Assembly (NCBI RefSeq): GCF_001039355.2
Contig: NW_019775681.1
Location: 50,254-114,253 of the forward strand
Length of the DNA stretch: 64,000 nucleotides
Direction of reading: 5' to 3'
DNA from: Lingula anatina
Taxonomy: Eukaryota; Brachiopoda; Lingulata; Lingulida; Lingulidae
The position numbers and the translations under genes are program-made. Each line of letters opens with the position of its first letter. Position 1 is the first letter of the stretch. Of the stretch, positions 39,998 through 50,708 are shown one piece after another. The notes under the pieces are model-generated. The model saw nothing but the letters and a program-made list of their open reading frames with translations. It made no database searches and had not been told where the DNA came from.

Positions 39998-42900
39998 TCA
40001 CAGCAGCTCATACTCTTCATCTGTGTCATACTGCCTGTCATCCACCACTGTGAATTCTGAATAGGAAATCAAATGAGAATTGGCCATTAGTATCTGTGGG
40101 AATTAACATAGTAGACCTCACATATAGTTGTCTCCTAATTTGGACTCTCACCCTTACCATGCTGAATCTGAATGTCCTGGTCTTGTCCAACAACAGAGAA
40201 CAGTGAACGCATATAATGGACTTCACATACAAATTTGCCAAAATGGCCAGTTCAAACTATATGTGAGGTCTACTAATTTTTTCAAAAATAACACAGTACA
40301 TGACTCAATTAATAGAACAATATTTGAATAAATTCAGAGATGGTAACTTTTTTCCCACAATATTACAACCACAACATGCCTTTTATAGAACAAGGTTATG
40401 TACCACAATAGGAGAATTCAAATAAGTGAACTGTCTCTTCCCAAGATAAAAGTGATGCTTGACATGATACAATATAAAAAGACATCAAAACTAAAGGAAA
40501 AGAGGGGCATTACCATCACTTGGGCATGTACCACCAGCTGGATTAGATACATGAAGTGAGCAAACAACCTACATCAGTTACACCAGTTAAGGGACGTACA
40601 TCATTCTAAACTAAATTATATACAGTAAATCAAACATACCAGAATTTGTTCCTGGTTGTACTTCGTAAGGCTCAAAAGGAGGCCAATGCGCTGGTCTCAC
40701 TTCATGGAGCTCAAACATGGGCGTCTTACTGCGTTTTATGATGTTGTTTCTTATGTCACTGCAGAGATTTATAAAGTCTTTCTCAGTCTTACAGAAGAAT
40801 CCCTAAAGAAAAGAAAAAAATATACCTGATAAAGATAACACGCAAGCTGCGTATTGGAAGTGAGCAAGCTAGCAGTTGATATGGCCAGTATATTTCCTAA
40901 GATAACCTATTTAATTTGCTTCAAATTGTCTTAACATTTACCACAGCAATGGAGGGATCCAGTTGTGACATCTTCATTCTGCTGGCATAAGGGCAGTGAT
41001 AAGATTCATCAGAAGCATCAGGCTGCTCCAGGTCAACATAAGGCTGTGTAGTGTGGGGGTCCAGGTACACCATTTGGTCACCTGTAATATAGAACAAAGG
41101 TCAACATAGGGCTGTGTAGTGTGGGGGTTCAGGTACACCATTTGGTCACCTGAAATATAGGACAAAGGTCAATATAGGGCTGTGTAGTGTGGGGGTGTCT
41201 GCCATATTTGTGTTGGCATATAAGCATGCATATGCCCTCCATAAAATATCCTACAAACCAGTGAGTGTGGTTGGGATTGTACCCTCTGTGTGTTTGCATG
41301 TGTGCATGCATGCGTGCTTGCATGTACAAGTTTTCTTACCTACATATCCTACAAACCAGTGGGCATGGTTGGGTTTTCCCCCTATGATTCCTACTGACTG
41401 GGGTAGTGTCAAACACACCTGAAACAAAACAAAGCACATCTTTTATTCCACCACAGGTTATGCTTCAGAAATTGTTATGAGCAAGACAAGGTACAGTGCT
41501 ATGTTTTAGGATGATTAAGTCAATAGGAAGAAGAAAAACCATCAAGAGTGAAATGCAAACTTTTTATAGGACTTCTGAACAAATCAATCTAACAACACCA
41601 CACTTGGGTGTCACTCTGTATCTAATTGCCTTTTTCTTTTTCTTTTCTAATTTTGTAACCAGCATCTACAAGTCTACCTTAAGACTGTCCAAGTACACAG
41701 AATTGATTTCTGACAGCCCCAGTCTCAGCGGAATGATCAACAGTAATGGCCTCCAGCTTGCTCCTTTATAGTGACTATCACTTTCACCATTTCCATCACC
41801 ATTCAAATCATCCTTAAAATCCTCAGATAGAGGGTCACGACCATGGTGCGTTTTCCCTTTGGATTTTTGTAAAGAAGGTCCATTTTGTGAAAAGTTTGAC
41901 GTTTTTGTTTGATGTATTTTTCTAAGGTTCACTGTCATTTCCTTTGACTTGTGGTTGTAACCCTCCAAAGCACCATCTTGTTCTGTCCGCACTGGTTCTT
42001 TGCACATTGTCCCTACATTTATAATAATAATAACAACTGCAATAATAATTATGATGAAGTAATACTATCAGATATACTGAAGTTGAATGGAGTGGCCACT
42101 AAATTCATAAATGCCAGTATTTTACTGACCTATTTTACAAGGTCAAGGGCACAAAGCTTCCTCCTCCTTCTCAAGTTCAAAAAACACTTTAAAATTCATT
42201 TTTCTGATGTATAACAACATTAATGACTGTGGACAAGTAATTATATAGCTTGTAACATAGTTTAGTTTCCACATAAGTTATGTGAATTTAATTCATTCAC
42301 AAACATTCACTTGAACAAAAATGTAAAACATTGTGCAAACATTCAAACAATCATATACATATCTATATGGCAAACAATACATACAACAACTACAATGTTG
42401 AATAGTTTTAGTAGCTTTGTGTTTTAAAATTTTTTTGTCTGCTGACTGTCAGACTTTATCAGGGAAATGAGGGCTGTGTAAGTACCAGTTAATTTTTCTA
42501 TACCTGGTTAATATCAGTTAATTTTTCTATCTATAGATATTGACAAATTAAACTTGTGGTTTATTTAACTACAAATACAAAATCCATAACAACAACTAAA
42601 ACAACCACAAGGTTTCCACTCACATATATCTTTGATAATCACAGTATTGTCCATAGCAATGTGGACTCGTATCTGACTCCAGTCATCGTAGACACACAGC
42701 TTGCGAAATACTTGAGCAATGGTGTTAGGGCCAAACCAGTGACCAATGGGTTTTCCTTCACACACGCCCATTGAAGCTGAAAATAGGAGGGAACTTGATA
42801 TAACTGATGTAATCAGATTTATTGAATGATAAAGAGTGATTAAGTTTCATGTGCGCTCAGTGACATCCTACACTTAGTGAAAAAGCTTCCAGAGGCTGAG

Positions 42901-43427
42901 CGCACACGAAAGTTGATCATCTCCTCACTGTCCAAGGAGGCATGTCATTCAGTTAATCTGATTGCATTCAGCCGGAGTCCCTACGAAGTTCAATCAATCT
43001 ACCTAGTACAATAGTCTTATTGTGAACACCCCACATGTCACTGCACTTGTATCTCAGTTTATAATAACCATAATAATCACAGGGCAATCATTCTAAGAGA
43101 CTTGTACTACAAAGCTCTTTGCTTAGTCAGCCATATGATTTAAGCAACCTCTGCATAGCCCAGGAACTTTTGTGGAAAGAGGCCACATTCATACCTATTT
43201 GGTGTATGGAATAACAGGCATTCTTCTTATCCTGGAACATCTTTAGTATCCTTAGGTATGTGGGATCAGGTTTGTCTCTGTCCCACATCCAATCTGAAAT
43301 ATATGTACAAAATCATGTTGGGAATGTTGTGCACAATAATGGCAAAAGTACACCGTTTCTAAAAGAAAAAACTCTTTTGAACCTCATTCTGTTGGCCCAA
43401 AGCAGAAAGAGTGGCCAGTAACAAATA

Positions 43428-43458
<31 letters not shown>

Positions 43459-45396
43459 CTAGCACTTAGAACAATGCCAGAGTGACCATTGCATGTACCA
43501 ATACTCTTGACTATCACCTACCTCGTCCAATGTGTAAATGTATCAGTGCCTGGGCAACCATCATCTGACCACAACGCAGCATACAACCCCAGCCCTGGTC
43601 TGACATGGGACCTGTACCTCCTGGGTAAAGAAAACAACTCATATATCTACCTACGCCAATGCAAGGAACAATTGCCAAATCATATATACTAGGTCAAGCC
43701 AAGGAGGTTATGTATTTGCTTTTGTTCTGTTGGCAGTTATCAGCCTACTAGACACTAAGAAGTTTTAAATGATACTTGCCAATGGCACTGAAACCTCTCC
43801 TGTAGGTGAACCACAGTCTAGACATTATGTCACTCATCAGTTCATCCATGTCTGAAATTATCACAGTAACCATGTTAAATAAATAAATAAACAAATAAAT
43901 GAATAATTCTACTGCACTTTATTCTATTATTTTACTTTGTTAATGAATTTAATCATCTGATAGATCTTTGGTAGGCAACATCTTTATCAAGGGTTCTCGT
44001 TAATGATTTCATAGAGGTGAAGGATAAAATAGAATGGCAGCCAAATACCGTATAGTGTGCTGTAAGATTTCCCCAGTATATAAACTGGTTGTTCAGTCTT
44101 TGGGAACCCTTCATGTTCAAGTAATCCTGGTTCATATGTATAGGCAGCTGTAAAATAGAACAGGTAATGGTTATTAAGGGGATAATAACTGTTTACTTTG
44201 GTCAAAAATGGATTTTCCTGAGGTAAATGACAATTTCCCCATACTTATTGATCATTGGTTTATGAATCTATTCTGATATTCAAAGTTACTCCGTGTTTTT
44301 TTTTTTCCTTGTGATTCTCTCAACAAGATTATTTGAAGGTATAGTCATCTGAATGCGGTTTGATTGCGATAACTGCTGTTTTGGTATTAAAATGAAATCT
44401 ACTTCTGTAAGTTTTTTTTACAACATATTTATAAAATTGTGAAGTTGTTATCCTTTTAACCACCTCAGTTTAGGTAAGAGGGAAGTGTCTTAAGCTTATG
44501 CCCTTACTGTACTCTGCTACTAGCCATAGTAAAACCAACAAAACTCAGGTAGCAAGAGTCTAAGAATATCCAAGGGCATATCAAACTATGTGACCCATAC
44601 TAACAACACTGTGCCAACCCAGGTGCTCACTTGATATCAAAACAGTCTTTCATCAGGGTGCACACATTTTTTTCTGAGTTAGAAAATTAAGCAATGGAAG
44701 GAGGGGTTAAAATCTGACATTCAGGGGCAGTTTTTATAGAGGTTCGCAAAATCAAACAACTAGCACCACTAACTTTTGTTCTGAGCTCTCTACTTTCATT
44801 CTCTACTCTAGAATCATTTTCGTTTAGCTTGTCATGAGGCCTTGACTAGCAGAGTTACAGCTTTAAATTAGAAAAAGAAAGCATAAAAATAATAAACGTT
44901 CTTGTAGAATATGAAATGATACACTATGGTATTACTATGCTATCTGAAACGATATGCCTTTTATGGTGGCATTTGGTCGTCATTCACTTGACAACTGGCT
45001 TCAAATGCATATTAAGTGAAATGCGACGTACCATAAAAGAAGTAGATCTACGTGCTTTTATACTTCCACTAAATAACACAGAGAACATGGATGAAAAGTG
45101 CAATATAAATATTACTCGAAATATTACACCAATACATTGCCACATGCACTAGTCACTACTTGAGGTTTCATAACACAACACAGCTGTGCAAAATGAACGA
45201 CGAAATCAGCTGACTTAATCCGGAAGTAGTTGATAAATATTGATCATTTGACATCGCAGATACGTCAGATCCTCCTACGATATAGCTTTCGGCTACAAAA
45301 TTGACCGTGAGTCTTTCCTATTCTTTGTTTTTATATCATGGAGCATTAAAATATTCAGAAAAATACTTTTTTACCTGCTACCATTTCTTCCATCAT
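39998..45396 (-). CDS. ATG4: Cysteine protease ATG4 (A/B type)
   Basis: Eleven coding exons: 45375-45396, 44049-44147, 43780-43851, 43522-43620, 43195-43293, 42624-42776, 41678-42012, 41340-41418, 40942-41081, 40640-40802, 39998-40056. They total 1320 nt (439 residues) in phase throughout. ATG4 cleaves the C-terminus of Atg8/LC3 proteins and removes them from lipid during autophagy. The catalytic Cys lies in [14 protein letters not shown], the Asp and His in [37 protein letters not shown] and [15 protein letters not shown] are family signatures. RDWxW-type spacing and YSIHQI place it with ATG4A/B rather than C/D. The C-terminus ends EEYELL, a possible LC3-interacting YxxL motif. The linker exon 41678-42012 is longer than in human ATG4B. 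The intron after 43780 starts with GC (TTG|GCAAGT). The tiny first exon (MMEEMVA plus one base) is the least certain. Confidence 0.93.
40109..40275. mobile_element. MITE family 8 with near-perfect 22-bp inverted ends, last intron of ATG4
   Basis: TAGTAGACCTCACATATAG at the left and CTATATGTGAGGTCTACTA at the right are exact mirrors; 167 bp, flanked by TA. The near identity of the arms suggests recent movement. Confidence 0.8.
41095..41290 (-). pseudogene. Decayed tandem copies of two ATG4 exons inside an ATG4 intron
   Basis: Reading on the minus strand, between the true [14 protein letters not shown] exon and the true DPHTTQP exon lie three pieces. One is a diverged copy of the former (about 41240-41285, [10 protein letters not shown]). 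Two are partial copies of the latter (about 41168-41200 and about 41100-41152, [10 protein letters not shown] and [12 protein letters not shown]). Each DPH copy keeps the acceptor (ATTTCAG or TTACAG) and about 45 bases of exon. In the nearest copy the catalytic Asp codon reads Asn. None has a clear donor that keeps phase, so they are probably not used. Confidence 0.8.
44174..44459. mobile_element. TTAA-flanked MITE family 2, copy in ATG4 intron 1
   Basis: It begins TTAAGGGGATAATAAC and ends GTTATCCTTTTAA, with interior blocks (TTTTCCTG, CCATACTTA, CAAAGTTA) in the same order as the 10896-11240 copy. Confidence 0.7.
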
Positions 45397-45634
45397 TTTC
45401 AGACGACAATAACAAAGCAAACGCGCATGCGTGCAACAAAATTTGTGAAATCCCCGCTGATTGGTAGAAAAATTAAAGCCGAAAGTTTGTGTCCAATCAA
45501 ATCAAAGGTATTATTTAAGTGGTGGTAGCGCGACATCTGGCGGCGCTGTGTGACCTTGATGTTGTCCTTAACACACAAAACGAGCAAGAACTCACCGTTC
45601 GCGGCTGCTTGAACGCTGGAAACGTGTTAGAAGG
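45397..45634. promoter_or_regulatory. Divergent promoter shared by ATG4 (minus) and nitrobindin (plus)
   Basis: The ATG4 start codon is at 45396. The first, noncoding nitrobindin exon ends at a GT donor at 45634 (AAGG|GTAAGT). The two 5' ends are therefore at most about 240 bases apart and face away from each other. The stretch is richer in CpG than its surroundings (GCGCGACATCTGGCGGCGCT) and has no TATA-like string. No acceptor AG lies just 5' of the ATG4 start, which suggests that gene's transcription begins within this interval. Confidence 0.6.
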
Positions 45635-46460
45635 GTAAGTTATGTCAGACAGACGCAGTTTTGTCACACACAACAGCAGTTACAACAGGAGGGACGATGA
45701 AGTTCTCGTACAGTATTCTGAAAGGTCGAAATGTTTTTTTGGAGAGAATACGTTGTTATGCATGGGTGACATCTAACTGTGGGAAAGACAAGTCTTGTGG
45801 GTCAGTAAAAATTATTCAGTTTTTTGAAAAGGCAACTTAGGAATAGGTCTGGATAATTACGATAAACTCGGACACATTTACAGTCTTCGTCTTTCCATGT
45901 GATACTTAAGTATGAGTGGAGTTAAGTATTTTTCAGTGACCTTTTTCTTCTCAGGCCAATCCTAGATTATTTTATCACACTTAACCTTAATGTTTACTTA
46001 ACGAGTGTATGTTGACACTCCTTGTTAAGTGGATTAGTAAATGTAAAAGCTGAAAAGATCCATTTGGGTTAATGTTATTTATGTAGCTTAATTTATCTGG
46101 GATTTCAAAACTGTATTTATTTATTTTATTTTATTTTATTATTTATCTCTTTATATTTATTTATTAAGTGCCATAATAACTGATGCAGATGATTGAAGTA
46201 TGATACATCTAAGGCCTTATGCCAACAAATGTTGAATTTTTTTTTTTTTTGTTCATTAAGAAGTTAGAAAATCTGTTAATCATGAAAGAAATCAAAAGAA
46301 ATAGAATATGTCAGATCTTGATTTAATTGATTGCTTGTGTCAAGTTGTGTGCCTTGGGTCAAGTCCTGAAATACCTCACTTGTGATAACATCCATGTGTT
46401 TGTTTGATGTTTTTCTTTTCTTTCAGAAGTGCATGCAGTAGTATAACACCAGTCAGACTC

Positions 46461-46691
46461 ATGTCATGCTGTAAGTATGTTGTATTTATAATTTGTCATT
46501 TATTTTTCCTGAATATTTATACAAAATGTTTAACTGCAAATATTTTGGCAATTTAAGTAAATGTTAAATTTGATATGTTTTGATAATGAGGTCACATTTT
46601 TACTAGTAGGCATTTCATCACAGTCATTTTTTTCAGCAATCACCATTAATGGGTTGAGGTTCTTTCTCCCAAAAAATCATAACTCATCTTA

Positions 46692-46723
<32 letters not shown>

Positions 46724-49639
46724 TGTTTTTGATGATGAATTATTGAAAACTGTCATGTTTTAGATTTCACAAGGGTTGCTGGAATTGGTCAGTTATAAAA
46801 AAGTAAAGACTTTACTGACCTACCTGCCAAAACTCATTCCTACATCCTAAAAGTTTGTTTGGTAAAAAGAAAATTTTCAAGAATTTAGCCAAATCTGTTT
46901 TCAAGGTCACATTATTTCCAGCAAAACCGCCTCAGCTGCATGAAGTCGTCAAACCTTTAGCATGGCTACTGGGAAAATGGCGATCAGAGCACGGCCGAGG
47001 GATGTACCCAACAATGAAGAACTTCACTTATGGAGAAGAGGTGGAGTTCTCACATATAGGACAGCCCAATCTACAGTATAGGTAGGTGTGAGTTTACAGT
47101 CCATGGTATAGGTAGGTGTGAAAGTGCTCTGGACCATGCACGAGAACGCTTGAGGAATTTTTCAATGTAACAATACAAGACAGTAATATGTAATCACTAT
47201 TAAGTCCACTGTTAATGAAGTAGATGCCCACATATATCAATATATAAAAATTTTTTTTTCTAAAAAGGAATACATTTATATGTGAACAAAAATCCTGAGA
47301 TGCAAAGAGATTAGAAAGATGACTGACTATGAAGTAACAGATATTCATGAACTGTGCCCTGTCAGAGGCTGCCTGGGTGATGACATATTTGTAGAAAAAT
47401 TCTCACAGTACAGAAATAAGCACAGCTAGTGAAAATAGTCATAGAAATGTCTGTTGACACTTCAGTGTGTGTCTGACTTTGTGATAATTGACAAGTGGGT
47501 GATGTGTTATTCAAGCACCTGTCAGTGCAGGTGGTAAGTCAACCATGTAACCAGGTTTATAACAGCCGGTGTTGATGTGAAATGAAGGGCACCTGCACAA
47601 CTCCTCTTTACAAGTGCTCAGTTGAATGACAGAAAAGGGTTCTTTTGTTGTCTTCGATACTTTTTTATTGTCCAAAATTTTATTGTTCGATTCAATTTTA
47701 GGTACTTTGTGACAAAATCATGCATGATTGTTTTTGAATGCTGAAATTCATAACCCTGCCATAAAAAAAAAGGAAGAGAAAAATTGAACAAAACAGACAT
47801 GCAAGGAGTACATAAACTGCAGGCAAAGGGAAGTAGAATCTTCAAAAATGTACTCTACCCCAGTATATATAAATAGGATATTTTGGAAATTGCAACTCGA
47901 TACATTAATGATTGGTATTGTATTTATAAGTAAAATGGTGAAGTATACCTGGTGAATTTACTGTGTATAAAACGGGCTACTTGCAGTACGTGACTGGCCA
48001 TATTTTCACATTTACTTAACCTAGGCTAGCTAGGAATCTAAAACATCTCAATATGCATTGGTCTGTTGCTTCACATGCTGTATACAATAATAGTACCTGA
48101 AAACAATGGGATATGGTCCTTTAAAAAATGCATGGAGTTGCCACCCAGGCCGTCATGGGTCATTAGAGAGGGTCCCCATACATACATTTGACCTAGGACT
48201 TTACTGTACGTTTTACACAGATCGAAGAAATGTTGCGAGCACTCTTCCTGAATGTTTCACAGATTAACATGCCTCCTCTTGTTGCCAGCGCTCTCGCATA
48301 ATCACCAGCTGTTAAAAATTCTACACAATGTCAGGAGAGGTATGTTAATTTGATGAGTACATTCCGTTAGATTCCCTACAGAATTGGATCAATCCCTGTA
48401 GAACAAAGTTTCATTGTCAATGAGCTCTAGGTCAGTTTTGTAAATGTTGCTTAATGTTTTATGTTACAAGTAGCATCCAATTGCATTTGTAGGAAACGTG
48501 TTAAAAATAAATACCCACAGTTACAATTGTTATTATTAATATTATGACTTTTCTATTTGAAAGGCCATATGGTTCAACTGATAAAGTTTGCACATAATTT
48601 TTTTTATAACAAAAAATTGTTCATGTAACCTTGATCTTTCAAAAGTTTTTAGAGCAAGTAAGTCAACAACAAGCCATTGCGTAGCTGATGCACTTAATTG
48701 ACAACCATATACACAACATTTCATATTAAATTAGTTTATTTTTACTCAGTTGAGTTGTTTGACAGAACCAACGATAAACTACTCGGCATGCGTAATTTGC
48801 CTGCATTTTTACTCCCAACCTAATAAATAATTGATGGCACTGAAAACTAACTGTCTTTTCACACTCTGCATAGTAACCCAGATAATGCCCAGGGATTTGA
48901 CCTTTTTTGAGATGTGAACTTTTCCACCCATAACTTATATTTTATGTGGAGCCTTGTGCGTGCCACCTTGATAAAAACACCTTTGGAATTCCCACTGTTC
49001 GGTCGGGTGAAACATTCTTTACCTATTGTGTGTGGTTATTTGAGGTCAAGCCAAGGGGGTGTGATCAGCTGTTATTTTTTAGGTTATATACTATATGATG
49101 GAATGACATTGTATATGGCCCTATTCACCTGGTGCAGTATGTCCACACTTTTGAGAGATTGACAACTTAATAACCTGGCTATTGTAGAAGACGATCAACA
49201 AAAAAATTAAGAGCTTCTCGATCTGCTCTAATATTCAGGACTTGTACTGTACAACATAATTTCTACATTTGCCAAGAATGAAGCTCCTCTCTTCTCTACT
49301 TCAAGATTTGCATTGAACAATTTTGTGATTTCTGTGTTACAATTTGCCGAGAATGAAACTTCTCCCCTTTTTTTTTTTTTAATTCAGGATTTATATTGTT
49401 CAGTATCACAGTTTTATATGCTACATTTGCCAGTATAACTGTATTTAAGTTCCTCTCTGCTCTGTTCCAGGGCCTACTCTTGGATGGGTGACCATGACAC
49501 CCCCATGCACAGGGAGATAGGATATGTCAGGCTACAGCCTGGTAGTCTACATGTGGCCTTCATCATAGCTCATAATACGGGTGAGGATGGGGCTCCTCTT
49601 GGGTGAGGGGTTGGAAACTGCTTGGTGCCACCTGCTGGC

Positions 49640-49687
<48 letters not shown>

Positions 49688-50670
49688 GTTATTTTTGTAA
49701 TGAAGTTTTGAGCTGGTAAGATAGATTTGTTAATACTGAGTTGTTATATCTTTTATGTCATAGGCCAGACATATGAATATATATATATAAATGTACAAAT
49801 TTTGAAATAACTTATGGACATATTTTGTTCCAGCCTGACAAAATAAATCATATACTACAAAATGCTGTTTTAAAAAGCATGCTTGCAGTGTCTCTCACTT
49901 CAACACTCTTGCTTAATTCTGTGCAAATGATGGAAATTTTGCCTTGGCGTTTTTAGAAAGCCAGTTCTGCTCACTTTTGTTCAAAATGTTTGTTAAGATT
50001 TGAGATTTTAATTAGTTGTCAGTGGTATAATCCTATCAGAGCAATGATTACCTGTAGAAAGTGAGGCAAGAAGCATGTCATTCCAAAATAATTCATACAC
50101 ACTAAAAAAAGCCAGAAATTTACTTACAAGTACATGTTTTTGAAAACCCTTTCTACAATACATTTACATTGTCAGCACATTTAACTTTAATGATTTAAAT
50201 CCACTGGAATTTATAGTACCACAACCTTAATACACAGGTGGGGGGGGGGGGGGGTATTTCTGATTCAAGCACCTGTCTTGTGTATATGCCCACATCTGCA
50301 TCCGTGCCAAATACTATGCTACAAATACACACAAGACTTTGCTACTCAGGGCAACTTCTTTATCTCCAAATTTCCATTCATACCTGCTTGTTGCGTGTGA
50401 ATTTTACCATCTATTCATTGCATTGCACTGGATCAATGTATTCAGTGTATTGCATATCCCTCTGTGCAACCAGGAAATCTGGACAACTTTTTAATGATAT
50501 TTTGTTTTTTATTGGCCTGGCAAGCTTCCAAGCATGGCAAGCATCGAATCTGAGGCTCGAAGAACGAAGACATTACAAAGACTTTTTCTGATTTTTACTT
50601 GTCACTTGAATTTTATCCTTGATTTATTTATCCATTTATTTTTATTTCCTTTAATGTTATAATAATAATA

Positions 50671-50708
<38 letters not shown>

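Noticed and set aside
44916-45152. 78-residue plus-strand ORF near the ATG4 5' end
   Set aside because: Lies in ATG4 intron 1 on the opposite strand, with no domain and no splice or promoter context.
45590-45600. GTGAGT donor on the minus strand, suggesting an upstream noncoding ATG4 exon
   Set aside because: No acceptor AG exists in the 30 or so bases before the ATG4 start exon, so this donor probably has no partner there.
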